From assembly GCA_009360345.1 (NCBI GenBank), contig SPDP01000001.1, positions 496,001-560,000 of the forward strand: a stretch of DNA of 64,000 bases, in the 5' to 3' direction. Position numbers and translations under genes: made by a program. Shown here piece by piece: positions 27,473-36,013 of this stretch. This stretch comes from Alcaligenaceae bacterium SAGV5 (lineage in GTDB: Bacteria > Pseudomonadota > Gammaproteobacteria > Burkholderiales > Burkholderiaceae_B). Within the stretch, counting starts at the first letter, position 1. Each line of letters starts with the position of its first letter. The notes under the pieces were generated by a model, which saw only the letters and a program-made list of their open reading frames with translations, had not been told where the DNA came from and ran no database searches.

Positions 27473-28471
27473 ATGCATGACATCACCGCGATCTTCGAGG
27501 ACGGCCGGACGGTCCGGTTCCCGGCCCGGCCCGGCGAGGTGGTCTACCAGGCCGCCTATCGCGCCTCGGTGCAACTGGCCCACGACTGCCTGGAAGGCGC
27601 GTGCGGCGAATGCAAGGCCTGGTGCACGGCGGGCGAGTTCGAGCTGGACGACTACAGTGACGAGGCCTTGTCGCGCGACGAGCGCGACCAGGGGCAGACA
27701 CTGCTGTGCAAGATGCGGCCGCGCTCGCCATGCGTGGTGGAGCTGCCCTATCCTTCCGACTTCCAGGCCGGGCACGCGCCGGCGTCCATCGCGGCGCGGC
27801 TGGCGGCGGTCGAGCGCGTCTCGTCCACGGTCGTGCGGACGCGGCTGGAGATCGACCAGCCGCTGGATTTCCTGCCGGGCCAGTATGCCAACCTGTCGGT
27901 GCCCGGCGCCGGCGTGTCGCGAGCCTATTCGTTCGCCAACCTGCCGGGCGGCAAGCTGCTGGAGTTCTTCCACAAGCTGGTCCCGGACGGCGCCATGAGC
28001 ACCTATCTCGCCCGGCGCGCGACCGTTGGCGACGCGCTGGCGCTGACACCGCCGTCCGGCCATTTCTACCTGCGCGAGAACGGCCGCCCGCTGCTGCTGG
28101 TCGCCGGCGGGACGGGGTTGGCGCCCTTCCTGTCCATGCTGGGCCACCTGGCGCGCGGGCCCCGGCCGGCGCCGCCGGTCCGGCTGCTGGTCGGGGCCAA
28201 CGCGGCGGCGGAGTTCTTCGCCCACGAGCAACTGGCCGGGCTGGCCGGCATCCTGCGGGTCGAGATCGAGCGCATCGCGGTCTCCCGCGAGGGATGGGCC
28301 GGCGCCAGTGGCCATGTCACGCAACTGCTGCGCGACGACATGCTGCGGGATGCGCCCGATGTCTATCTATGCGGCCCGCCGCCCATGATCGAGTCCTGTG
28401 CCGGCTGGCTGGCGGCACGGGGCGTGGACCGCCACCGGGTCCGGGCCGAGAAGTTCCTTCCCTCGGCCTGA
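27473..28471 (+). CDS. dioxygenase electron-transfer reductase (BenC type)
   Basis: A 332-residue reductase passing electrons from NADH through FAD and a plant-type [2Fe-2S] cluster to the oxygenase. The ferredoxin domain is N-terminal with cluster ligands C39, C44, C47 and C79. The FAD domain has the RAYSFAN motif, and the NAD domain has VAGGTGLAPFLSML and YLCGPPPMIE. This N-terminal-ferredoxin order is that of BenC and XylZ. It starts 11 bases after the beta-subunit stop, completing a class IB three-part enzyme. Confidence 0.9.
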   Translation: MHDITAIFEDGRTVRFPARPGEVVYQAAYRASVQLAHDCLEGACGECKAWCTAGEFELDDYSDEALSRDERDQGQTLLCKMRPRSPCVVELPYPSDFQAGHAPASIAARLAAVERVSSTVVRTRLEIDQPLDFLPGQYANLSVPGAGVSRAYSFANLPGGKLLEFFHKLVPDGAMSTYLARRATVGDALALTPPSGHFYLRENGRPLLLVAGGTGLAPFLSMLGHLARGPRPAPPVRLLVGANAAAEFFAHEQLAGLAGILRVEIERIAVSREGWAGASGHVTQLLRDDMLRDAPDVYLCGPPPMIESCAGWLAARGVDRHRVRAEKFLPSA

Positions 28472-28532
28472 GCACCGGCCGGATCGCGAGTGACCGCAGT
28501 GTCACGCAGTGCCCTACATATTGGAGACAAGC

Positions 28533-29528
28533 ATGCCCAAGTCCATTCCGTCCGTCCGTACCCGGCGCGCCGCCTGTCTGTTCGTGGCCGGCAGCCTGCT
28601 GTCCATCCACGCCGCCGCCGGCGCGAATGAACAGGCGTGGCCCGCCAAGCCGATCCGCATCGTCGTGGCCTTCGCGCCGGGCGGACTCACCGACATCATC
28701 GCCCGGGCCTTCCAGCCGCGCCTGACCGAGATCTTCGGCCAGCCGGTCATCATCGAGAACCGTCCCGCGGCCGGCGGCACCGTGGCTGAAGGCGCCGTGG
28801 CGCGGGCCGAGCCGGACGGCTACACGCTGCTGATGACCGCCGATGGCGTGCCGGCCAATCCGCATCTCTACAAGGGACTGTCCTATGACATGTTCCGGGA
28901 CCTCCAGCCGGTCAGCCAGCTGGTCCGTATTCCGCTGGTCATGCTGGTCAATCCCTCGCTGCCGGTGAAGTCCGTCAAGGAGCTGGTCTCGTTCGCCGCC
29001 GCCTCGCCGGGCAAGTATTCCTACGCGAGCCCCGGCGCTGGAACCAGCAATCATCTGTTCTTCGAGGTGTTCAAGGACATGACCCGGATGGACATGGTGC
29101 ACGCGCCCTACAAGGGCGGCAGCCCCGCCATGACCGACCTGGTGGGCGGGCACGTGCAGGCGCTGCTGATCTCGGCCACCCTGGCGGTGCCCCAGGCGCT
29201 GGGCGGGAAGGTGCGCGCGCTGGCGGTGACCAGCGACCAGCGCATGGACGCGCTGCCGGACGTGCCCACCTTCGCCGAGGCGGGCTATCCCACGTTCAAT
29301 CCGCACCAGTGGACCGGCCTGTTCGTGCCGGCGGGCACGCCGCCGGCGCTGGTGGCCCGCATCCACCAGGCCTTCGCGAAGGCGGCCGGGGCGCCCGACG
29401 TGCGCGCGCGCCTGAAGGAATTGTCGGCCGAGCCCTATATGACCTCGCCCGAGGTATTCAAGCAGAACCTCAGGAAGGACTACGACATGCTGGGCGCGCT
29501 GATCGAGAGCAAGGGCATCACGCGCTAG
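28533..29528 (+). CDS. TctC/Bug-type periplasmic solute receptor
   Basis: A 331-residue Bug receptor. The signal peptide of about 30 residues has an Arg-rich n-region and ends near HAAAGA, before NEQAWPAKPIRIVVAFAPGGLTD. Ligand loops IENRPAAGGTVAE and EPDGYTLLM follow. The ATG at 28533 is supported by TTGGAGACAAGC. It lies 61 bases downstream of the dioxygenase reductase and probably binds the aromatic acid that the oxygenase attacks. Confidence 0.88.
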   Translation: MPKSIPSVRTRRAACLFVAGSLLSIHAAAGANEQAWPAKPIRIVVAFAPGGLTDIIARAFQPRLTEIFGQPVIIENRPAAGGTVAEGAVARAEPDGYTLLMTADGVPANPHLYKGLSYDMFRDLQPVSQLVRIPLVMLVNPSLPVKSVKELVSFAAASPGKYSYASPGAGTSNHLFFEVFKDMTRMDMVHAPYKGGSPAMTDLVGGHVQALLISATLAVPQALGGKVRALAVTSDQRMDALPDVPTFAEAGYPTFNPHQWTGLFVPAGTPPALVARIHQAFAKAAGAPDVRARLKELSAEPYMTSPEVFKQNLRKDYDMLGALIESKGITR

Positions 29529-29601
29529 CCGCGCCGGCCACGCTCCGGGGGGAATGCGCTACGATGGGCGCGGCCAGAGAGGGCATCCCACCGGAGCGGG
29601 C

Positions 29602-30909
29602 ATGGAGACCAATTCGCCGATCGATCCTTACCGCAAGATCAGCGCGCGCATCATTCCCTTGATGATGCTGCTGTACCTCATGGCTTTCCTGGACCGGGTG
29701 AACATCAGCTTCGCCGCGCTGACCATGAACCAGGACCTGGGCTTCACGCCGACCATCTTCGGCTGGGGCGCCGGCATCTTCTTCATCGGCTACTTCCTGT
29801 TCGAGGTTCCCAGCAACCTCATCCTGGAGAAGGTCGGCGCGCGCCTGTGGATCGCGCGGATCATGGTCACGTGGGGCCTGATCTCGGCGGCCATGGCCTT
29901 CGTGTCGGGCACCGCGAGCTTTCTCACGCTGCGCTTCCTGCTCGGGGTGGCCGAGGCGGGATTCCTGCCGGGCATGCTGCTCTACCTGACGTACTGGTTC
30001 CCGGCCCGGCACCGCGCGAAGTTCATCGCGCTTTTCATGGCCGCGGTGCCGCTGGCCAGCGCGGTCGGCTCGCCGGTCTCCGGCCTCCTGGTCGGCATGG
30101 ACGACGTGATGGGGCTCAAGGGCTGGCAATGGTTGTTCATTCTGGAAGGACTGCCTTCGTGCCTGCTCGGCATTGTCGTCCTGTTCGCGCTGCCGGACCG
30201 TCCCGCCACCGCGAAATGGCTGTCTCCGCGTGAGCGCGAGATCGTCGAGGCCGACCTCGCGCGGGACCGGCTCGCCGCTTCCGGCCGCAGCCACCACGCC
30301 ATGTGGCCGGCCCTGGCGGACCGGCGCGTGCTGGTCCTGTGCGGCGTGTACTTCGGCATCGTCATCGGGTTGTACGGCATCGGCCTGTGGCTGCCGCAGA
30401 TCGCCAAGGCGATGGGGTATTCGAACGCCGCGGTCGGCTTTATCGTGGCCGCGCCCTATGCCGTCAGCGCGGTGGCGATGTTGGCCTGGGGGCGCCACAG
30501 CGACAAGCACGGCGAACGCGCCGGGCACGTCGCGGCCGCGGCCCTGGTCAGCGTCGCCGGCCTGCTCGCCAGCCTCTACTTCGGCACGCCGTGGATGGCG
30601 TTGTGCTGCCTGGGGCTGGCCTCGGTCGGCATCTATGCCTGCCTGGGGCCGTTCTGGGCGATGCCGCCGTTGTTCCTCCAGGGCACGGCGGCGGCGGGCG
30701 GCATCGCACTGATCAACTCGGTCGGCAACCTGGGCGGCTTCGCCGGTCCCTACCTGATGGGGTGGATCAAGGAAAGTACCGGCAGTTTCTCGCTGGGCAT
30801 GGCCGCCATGGCCGGTTGCCTGGGCGCGGCCGCGATACTCGCGCTATCGCTGAAACGGGAAATGCGGGCGATGCGCGGGACCGCCGAACGCGCCGCGGAC
30901 CCCGGCTAG
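29602..30909 (+). CDS. MFS transporter, anion:cation symporter family
   Basis: A 435-residue permease with about twelve membrane segments. The N-terminal signature of the ACS family is clear: IPLMMLLYLMAFLDRVNISFAAL, then FFIGYFLFEVPSNLILEKVGAR and RFLLGVAEAGFLPGMLLYLTYWFPARHRA. Relatives import phthalate, 4-hydroxyphenylacetate or tartrate. The start at 29602 has GGAGCGGGC upstream. As last gene of the dioxygenase unit it is the probable uptake system for the aromatic acid. Confidence 0.88.
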   Translation: METNSPIDPYRKISARIIPLMMLLYLMAFLDRVNISFAALTMNQDLGFTPTIFGWGAGIFFIGYFLFEVPSNLILEKVGARLWIARIMVTWGLISAAMAFVSGTASFLTLRFLLGVAEAGFLPGMLLYLTYWFPARHRAKFIALFMAAVPLASAVGSPVSGLLVGMDDVMGLKGWQWLFILEGLPSCLLGIVVLFALPDRPATAKWLSPREREIVEADLARDRLAASGRSHHAMWPALADRRVLVLCGVYFGIVIGLYGIGLWLPQIAKAMGYSNAAVGFIVAAPYAVSAVAMLAWGRHSDKHGERAGHVAAAALVSVAGLLASLYFGTPWMALCCLGLASVGIYACLGPFWAMPPLFLQGTAAAGGIALINSVGNLGGFAGPYLMGWIKESTGSFSLGMAAMAGCLGAAAILALSLKREMRAMRGTAERAADPG

Positions 30910-30948
30910 GGCCGGTCCGATCGTCGCGGAGGGTCCGGGCATGGCGCC

Positions 30949-31734
30949 CTACGCCGGATCCGTCTTCACCAGGCAATACGCGGCGGTATCGTAGGGCACG
31001 GTCACGACGGCGCGGCCGTGCAATTCGGGCTCGGCGTCGATCAGCGCCTGCAACCGCTCATCTACGTGCGCACGTTTCTCCGGCGGGAGTGCCGAAATGA
31101 AACTGGTGGAGCGCACCCGGTTCAGGATCACGTCTTCCGGGGACCCGGCGTGGCCGTTGGCGTAGTGCCGTTCGTCCATGGCGCCGAAGCCGGGGTGGGG
31201 GAAGGCCTGGCGCCACGCGCCGGTGTAATAGCGGGGGGCGTCGCCCTCGAATTCATTGACGATGCGGTCCATGCCGGCCACCCAGGGCACGCGCGCGTCG
31301 CGCATGTTCCAGACCAGCCCCAGCCGGCCGCCCGGCTTCAGCACGCGATGGATTTCGTCCAGGGCTTCGGCCGTGGCGAACCAGTGAAAGGCCTGCGCGC
31401 ACACGACCGCGTCGACGCTGGCATCCGGCAGCGGAATGGCGTCGGCGGTGCCGACCAGCGGCCGGACGTCCGGATGAGCCGCGGCCAGCTTGTCCAGCAT
31501 GGCGGCCACCGGTTCCACGGCGATCACGCTGGCGCCCGTGGCAAGCAGCCGGGGCGTGAATTTGCCGGTGCCCGCGCCCAGGTCCAGTACGGCGGCGCCG
31601 GCATGCAGGCCCAGCGTGTCGCGCAGCCAGCCGGCGATTTCCGGCGGATAGTCGGGACGCCCGCGGACGTAGGTGTCGGCCCCTTTGGTGTAGCCGTCGG
31701 CGGCCGAGTGATGGATGGCGCTCGTGCTGTCCAT
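30949..31734 (-). CDS. class I SAM-dependent methyltransferase
   Basis: A 261-residue methyltransferase. The SAM-binding motif I is VLDLGAGTGKFTPRLL, motif II is VIAVEPVAAMLDKL, and a post-motif AQAFHWF is typical of the UbiE/Methyltransf_11 group. The start at 31734 (MDSTSAIHH) has GGAGAG upstream. It converges with the MFS gene and is divergent from csaA. No partner suggests a substrate. Confidence 0.85.
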   Translation of the reverse strand: MDSTSAIHHSAADGYTKGADTYVRGRPDYPPEIAGWLRDTLGLHAGAAVLDLGAGTGKFTPRLLATGASVIAVEPVAAMLDKLAAAHPDVRPLVGTADAIPLPDASVDAVVCAQAFHWFATAEALDEIHRVLKPGGRLGLVWNMRDARVPWVAGMDRIVNEFEGDAPRYYTGAWRQAFPHPGFGAMDERHYANGHAGSPEDVILNRVRSTSFISALPPEKRAHVDERLQALIDAEPELHGRAVVTVPYDTAAYCLVKTDPA

Positions 31735-31804
31735 GTGTTCTCTCCATTGAATCGCGGGGGGGCGATCTGTTTTACCATGCGCGTTTGCCGGGCATGGAGG
31801 CCGT

Positions 31805-32143
31805 ATGCACGAAATCAACTGGGACGACTTCATGAAGGTCGAGCTGCGCGTGGGCCGCGTCGTCGGCGCAGAGGTGTTCGTCCAGGCGCGCAAGCCCGCC
31901 TATGTGCTGCAAGTGGATTTCGGCGAGGAGCTGGGCGTGCGCAAGTCGAGCGCGCAGATCACGCACCACTATCAGCCGGAGGATCTGGTGGGCCGGCTGG
32001 TGGTGGCGGTGGTCAACTTTCCGCGCAAGCAGATCGGGCCGCTGATGTCGGAATGCCTGGTGACGGGTTTCCATGACGAGAACGGCCATGTGGCCCTGTG
32101 CGTGCCGGACAAGGATGTGCCGCTGGGCACGCGGCTGCTCTAG
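31805..32143 (+). CDS. csaA: CsaA-type tRNA-binding domain protein
   Basis: A 112-residue OB-fold protein (EMAP/Trbp111 type). The core VELRVGRVVGAEVFVQARKPAYVLQVDFG, SSAQITHHYQPEDLVGRLVVAVVNFP and the closing DVPLGTRL match CsaA, described as a tRNA-binding or export-related chaperone in Bacillus. The full family length is present. It stands alone between the divergent methyltransferase gene and the convergent acetyltransferase gene. Confidence 0.88.
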   Translation: MHEINWDDFMKVELRVGRVVGAEVFVQARKPAYVLQVDFGEELGVRKSSAQITHHYQPEDLVGRLVVAVVNFPRKQIGPLMSECLVTGFHDENGHVALCVPDKDVPLGTRLL

Positions 32144-32150
32144 GGCCGGT

Positions 32151-32732
32151 TCACGCTGAATCCGCGCCCCGGTCCGCCGGCGCGTCGACGTCGCGCCGCG
32201 CCAGCCATTCTTCGCGCGTGATCTCCCAGATTTCGCTGGGCAGCCTGCCCGACACGTAGCCGCGTTCTTCGGTGGCGACCATGCGCATGCCGCCGCGTGC
32301 CGAGATCCGGCTGGACGCGAGGTTGGCCGCGGCCTTGGGCACGCGCAGCCTGGGCTTGCCCAGTATCCCGAACCAGTAGTCCGTGACCGCGTCGGCCGCT
32401 TCCGTCATCAGGCCCTGGCCTTGCCATTCCGGCACGATCCAGAAGCCGCGGTTGTTGTCCGGGTCGTCCATCAGGCTGATCACGCCGATCAGCCGGTCCG
32501 GCTCTTGTTTGGGCCGCAGGCTCCAGTGCCATTCGCGTCCCTGCGCCATGGCCGGCAGCGCCGCGTCGCGCAGGAACGCCAGCGCGCCGTCTGGCGGGTA
32601 CGGCCAGGGCACGCGGTCGGCCAGGAAGCGCACGATCTCCCAGCGCGCGAAGGCATGCTGGATGGCCGGGGCGTCGGCCAGCGCCAGGGGCCGCAACTGC
32701 AGGCGCGGCGTGGAAAGAATGGGAACGGGCAT
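32151..32732 (-). CDS. GNAT family N-acetyltransferase, RimJ/RimL-like
   Basis: A 193-residue acetyltransferase using acetyl-CoA. The opening LSTPRLQLRPLALADAPAIQHAFA is typical of the RimJ/RimL branch, followed by LIGVISLMDDPDNNRGFWIVPEWQGQGLMTEAADAVTDYWF, where motif A (the acetyl-CoA loop) is QGQGLM. The start at 32732 follows AGGATA. The target, an N-terminal amine or small molecule, is unknown. Confidence 0.83.
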   Translation of the reverse strand: MPVPILSTPRLQLRPLALADAPAIQHAFARWEIVRFLADRVPWPYPPDGALAFLRDAALPAMAQGREWHWSLRPKQEPDRLIGVISLMDDPDNNRGFWIVPEWQGQGLMTEAADAVTDYWFGILGKPRLRVPKAAANLASSRISARGGMRMVATEERGYVSGRLPSEIWEITREEWLARRDVDAPADRGADSA

Positions 32733-32775
32733 CGCGGTATCCTGTGAGGAGGACATTCTGCATCCCGAGACTCCC

Positions 32776-33345
32776 ATGCCGCAACGCCTGCCCGTTGAAC
32801 TCGCCAAGTGCTACCGGCTGCTGAACCATGGTCCCACCGTGCTGGTGGGCAGTGCCCACGGCGGGCGCAGCAATGTCATGGCGGCGGCGTGGTCGATGCC
32901 GCTGGACTATGCGCCGCCCAAAGTCGCGGTGGTGATCGACCGCCATACGCTGACGCGCGAACTGGTGGAAGGATCGGGCGAGTTTTCGCTGAACGTGCCG
33001 TCGCGCGAACTGGCGCAGGCCACGCTGGATGCCGGCAGCCTGTCCGGCCGGGACCGGGACAAGTGGAGCGGGCATGGCCTGGACGCGTTTCCGGGCGAGG
33101 CCATCGGCGCGCCGTTGATCGAAGGCTGCCTCGGATGGCTGGAGTGCCGGGTCATACCGGAACCGCATGTCCAGGAACGCTACGACCTGTTCCTGGGCGA
33201 GGTGGTCGCGGCCTGGGCGGATCCGCGGGCATTCCGGAACGGGCACTGGGAGTTCGAGCCCGGCATGCCGCGCAGCATCCACTACGTCGCGGGCGGGAAT
33301 TTCTTCGAGACGGGAGCGGCGTTCGAGATCGAAAAGCCGGCCTAG
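32776..33345 (+). CDS. flavin reductase-like FMN-binding protein
   Basis: A 189-residue flavoredoxin/flavin-reductase-like split-barrel protein. The FMN-binding core is PTVLVGSAHGGRSNVMAAAWSMPLDYAPPKVAVVID, then SGEFSLNVPSRELAQA. It is followed by a C-terminal VQERYDLFLGEVVAAW and FETGAAFEIEKPA. Such proteins bind FMN and reduce flavins for partner monooxygenases or sense redox. It lies just before the MarR gene and the large monooxygenase operon, but on the opposite side of the regulator, so a link is possible, not proven. Confidence 0.82.
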   Translation: MPQRLPVELAKCYRLLNHGPTVLVGSAHGGRSNVMAAAWSMPLDYAPPKVAVVIDRHTLTRELVEGSGEFSLNVPSRELAQATLDAGSLSGRDRDKWSGHGLDAFPGEAIGAPLIEGCLGWLECRVIPEPHVQERYDLFLGEVVAAWADPRAFRNGHWEFEPGMPRSIHYVAGGNFFETGAAFEIEKPA

Positions 33346-33376
33346 CGGGACACCGCCTCCGCCATAAGGACGGCCA

Positions 33377-33892
33377 TTACATCTTCAGGGCGCGGCCCTG
33401 CAGCTTGTCGATGACGCGGAACAGCGTCGCGCGTTCCTGCGGCGACAGATCCGCCAGCAGGTCTTCCTGGAATTCCAGGGCGACAGGAACGACGGCCCGG
33501 TAGACCGCCTCGCCGGCATCGGTCAGGTCCAGGAAGGCCTCGCGCCTGTCGTTCTCGTTGGGGCGGCGCCGGATCAGCCCCGCGGCTTCGAGATCGGTGA
33601 TCGCGCGCGACACCATGACCTTGGTCATGCGGGTCTTGGCGCAGATGTCGCGTGCCGTCATCGCGCCGTGTTCCTCTTCCGTGCCGCGCCTCTCCCCCAG
33701 GAAGGAAATCACGCGCCAGCGCGGTCCGTCGATGCCGAAACGCTCGGAATACGCCGCGTAGCTGCGCGCGAAGCGGTCGGCGACCAGGCTGGACAACATG
33801 TTCAGCCTATAGGGCAGGAAGGCGTCGAGGTGCAGGGAAGGGAGTTCGCCCGCCGAGCGGGGGGAAGCGGACGTCGAGCGCTTGGTGGCCAT
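33377..33892 (-). CDS. MarR family transcriptional regulator
   Basis: A regulator of about 171 residues from the ATG at 33892; the frame extends to 34003 but similarity does not. The winged helix runs through TARDICAKTRMTKVMVSRAITDLEAAGLIRRRPNENDRREAFLDLTDAG, with the wing DRRE typical of MarR proteins that respond to aromatic ligands. It is divergent from the operon starting at 34116. Two near-identical dyads lie between them, the likely operators. Repression relieved by an aromatic substrate is the usual mode. The start codon is uncertain because no good ribosome-binding site is seen. Confidence 0.87.
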   Translation of the reverse strand: MATKRSTSASPRSAGELPSLHLDAFLPYRLNMLSSLVADRFARSYAAYSERFGIDGPRWRVISFLGERRGTEEEHGAMTARDICAKTRMTKVMVSRAITDLEAAGLIRRRPNENDRREAFLDLTDAGEAVYRAVVPVALEFQEDLLADLSPQERATLFRVIDKLQGRALKM

Positions 33893-34013
33893 GGGGACGA
33901 AGCTGGAGTCTGGATGCCAAAGGGCGAATTCTAGCCCTCTTGCCGCGGCGAACGCAGAGTCCGCACTTGTCGGCATGCGGGTTTTGCCTAGTCCGCGCGT
34001 CATCGAAAATCGC

Positions 34014-34042
34014 TTGACTTGGTTTCACGGGAAACTAATACT
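34014..34042 (+). promoter_or_regulatory. sigma-70-like promoter of the monooxygenase operon
   Basis: TTGACT (34014-34019) and AATACT (34037-34042) are separated by 17 bases, a good -35/-10 arrangement directed at the ATG at 34116. The spacer holds the first MarR-type operator, so binding there would block RNA polymerase. Confidence 0.55.
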
Positions 34043-34070
34043 ACCGGAAATTGGTTTCGTAAGAAACTAA
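34019..34070. promoter_or_regulatory. twin MarR-type operators TTGGTTTC-N4-GAAACTAA
   Basis: Two 20-bp dyads have identical arms: 34019-34038 (centre ACGG) and 34051-34070 (centre GTAA). The centres are 32 bases apart, three helical turns, so both are presented on the same DNA face. One lies in the promoter spacer, the other just downstream of the -10. Confidence 0.7.
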
Positions 34071-34115
34071 TTGCGGCGCTTGGGCCGCATATCGATTCTT
34101 GATGGAGTGGCCAGC

Positions 34116-35789
34116 ATGGCATCGACCGAAGGCATATCGGGCAGCGGCGCGCGATATGACTCCCTGTACTTCGACTATGTGCATCATCCTTTCGAGCTTC
34201 CCGCGGAAATGCGCGGGGAAGCGCCGGTGCATCAGGTGGTCGTGGCCGGGGCGGGACCCGTCGGCCTGACCGTGGCGCTGGAGCTCGCCCGGCGCGGCAT
34301 CGAAGTGGTGGTGCTGGAGGAAGACGACACGGTCAACCGCGGCAGCCGCGCGGTCGGCACCGCGCGGCGCAGCCTGGAGATCTTCGAGCGCATCGGCGCG
34401 GGCACCCGCTTCGTCGAGACCGGCGTGTCGTGGAAGGGGGGGCGCAGCTACTACCGGGACAAGCTGGTGCTGGATTTCCAGGTGCAGCAGGATGCCCGGC
34501 TCAAGCATCCGCCCATGGTGTCGCTGGCGCAGTGCCACGTCGAGCAATACCTTTACGAGGCGCTGCGCGCCTGCCCCAACGTGTCCCTGCGCTGGTCGTC
34601 GCGCGTGGAACAGGTCGAGCAGGACGGCGAACGGGTGACCGCCCAGGTCCATACGCCGTCCGGTTCCTACGCGCTGCATGCGCAGTGGCTGGTGGCCTGC
34701 GACGGCGGCCGCAGCGCGGTGCGCCGCTCGCTGGGCAAGGAACTGCGCGGCAGCGTGTACGAAGGCCGCTACCTGATCGTCGACATCCAGATGCGCAGCA
34801 AGGAGCCGCCCGGCCGGCGCGTCTGGTTCGATCCGCCGGCATTTCCCGGGGCGACCATCATCATGCACAAGCAGCCCTTCGACATCTGGCGCATCGACTA
34901 CCAACTGCTGCCCGACGAGGACCTGGAACAGGAGATCCAGCCCCAGCGGGTACGCCAGCGGGTGACCGAGTTCCTGACATCGATAGGCGAGACGGCCGAC
35001 TGGCAGATCGACTGGATCAGCCCGTACCGCGCGCACAGCCTGACGCTGGACGACTACCGCGACGGCCGCGTGCTGTTCGCCGGCGACGCCGCGCATCTGG
35101 TGCCCATCTTCGGCGCGCGGGGCATGAACGGCGGCGTGGACGACGCGCACAACCTGGGCTGGAAGCTGGCGAGCGTGGCGGCGGGACACGCCACGCCGGC
35201 CTTGCTGGATACCTATTCGATCGAACGCGTGGACGCGGCCAGGCAGAACATGGCGCTGGCGGAGAAGAGCACGCGCTTCATGACGCCGCCCACGCGCGGA
35301 CACGCCGTCATGCAGGAAGCGGTGCTGTCGCTGGCGGTCAGCGAACCCTTCGTGCGCGAGCTGATCAATCCGCGCCAGGTAACGGAACTGCGCATGACCG
35401 GGTCGGCGCTGCGCCTGCCGGACGATGGGTCGTTCGGCCACGGCCCCGCGCCCGGCGCCGTGTGCCCGAACCTGCCGTGCGGCGCGTCGGCCGGTGGACC
35501 GGTCTTCCTGCACGACAGGTTGGGCAAGGATTTCACGCTGCTGGTGTTCGGCGACGATGGGTTGGCCGACAAGTCACGGCGCCTGGACGCCCTGCGAGGC
35601 TCGATGGGGGTGCCGTTTGGCGTCGATGCCGTCGCGGTCGATGACGCCGGGGTCACCGGGGCCTTCGACGCGAGGCCAGGTACGGTGTACCTCGTCCGGC
35701 CCGATGGACACGTGATGGCGCGGTGGCGCGCCTGGGAACCCGAAACGGTGTTGCCGCGCCTGGTGCGCGCGGTACAGGGTAAAGAGTAA
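34116..35789 (+). CDS. FAD-dependent aromatic hydroxylase (MhpA/PheA type)
   Basis: A 557-residue group A flavoprotein monooxygenase that hydroxylates phenolic rings with NAD(P)H and oxygen. The FAD-binding GxGxxG motif is VVVAGAGPVGLTVALELARRG (about residues 39-59). The second FAD motif is GRVLFAGDAAHLVPIFGARGMNGGVDDAHNLGWKL, and a C-terminal thioredoxin-like domain follows, as in 3-hydroxyphenylpropionate and phenol hydroxylases. ATG at 34116 has GGAGTGG upstream. It is the first gene of the MarR-controlled operon. Confidence 0.87.
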   Translation: MASTEGISGSGARYDSLYFDYVHHPFELPAEMRGEAPVHQVVVAGAGPVGLTVALELARRGIEVVVLEEDDTVNRGSRAVGTARRSLEIFERIGAGTRFVETGVSWKGGRSYYRDKLVLDFQVQQDARLKHPPMVSLAQCHVEQYLYEALRACPNVSLRWSSRVEQVEQDGERVTAQVHTPSGSYALHAQWLVACDGGRSAVRRSLGKELRGSVYEGRYLIVDIQMRSKEPPGRRVWFDPPAFPGATIIMHKQPFDIWRIDYQLLPDEDLEQEIQPQRVRQRVTEFLTSIGETADWQIDWISPYRAHSLTLDDYRDGRVLFAGDAAHLVPIFGARGMNGGVDDAHNLGWKLASVAAGHATPALLDTYSIERVDAARQNMALAEKSTRFMTPPTRGHAVMQEAVLSLAVSEPFVRELINPRQVTELRMTGSALRLPDDGSFGHGPAPGAVCPNLPCGASAGGPVFLHDRLGKDFTLLVFGDDGLADKSRRLDALRGSMGVPFGVDAVAVDDAGVTGAFDARPGTVYLVRPDGHVMARWRAWEPETVLPRLVRAVQGKE

Positions 35790-35803
35790 AGAGGAGTTGG
35801 ACC

Positions 35804-36013
35804 ATGCTGGTTGAACAGACATTGCCCGCGGGGCTGCTGGAACGCAATTGGGAGGCGCTGGCCATCGCGCTGAACGAGGCCGGGCCGGACAAGGAGGCGG
35901 TCTTCCTGGCCAAGGTCGCCCTGGCGCTGTCGTCCATGCTGCCCGATCCGGGCCGGCTGGAACAGGTCATCGAGGCCGCGCTGCGCGACCTGCGGCACGA
36001 GGAGCTGGCATGA
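35804..36013 (+). CDS. DUF2783 family small protein
   Basis: A 69-residue helical protein lying between two flavin monooxygenase genes. Its pattern (LERNWEALAIALNEAGPDKEAVFLAKVALALSSMLPD followed by LEQVIEAAL) and its length fit DUF2783, a family I know as a frequent neighbour of aromatic FAD monooxygenases. The next gene's ATG overlaps its stop (ATGA), so its translation is coupled to the second hydroxylase. A role as a stabilising or auxiliary subunit is possible, but no function is established. Confidence 0.72.
   Translation: MLVEQTLPAGLLERNWEALAIALNEAGPDKEAVFLAKVALALSSMLPDPGRLEQVIEAALRDLRHEELA

Noticed and set aside
25621..30909. Complete benzoate (ben) operon
   Set aside because: benD is missing and the regulator is a NodD/LinR-like LysR. 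Substrate specificity cannot be fixed, so ben gene symbols were not assigned.
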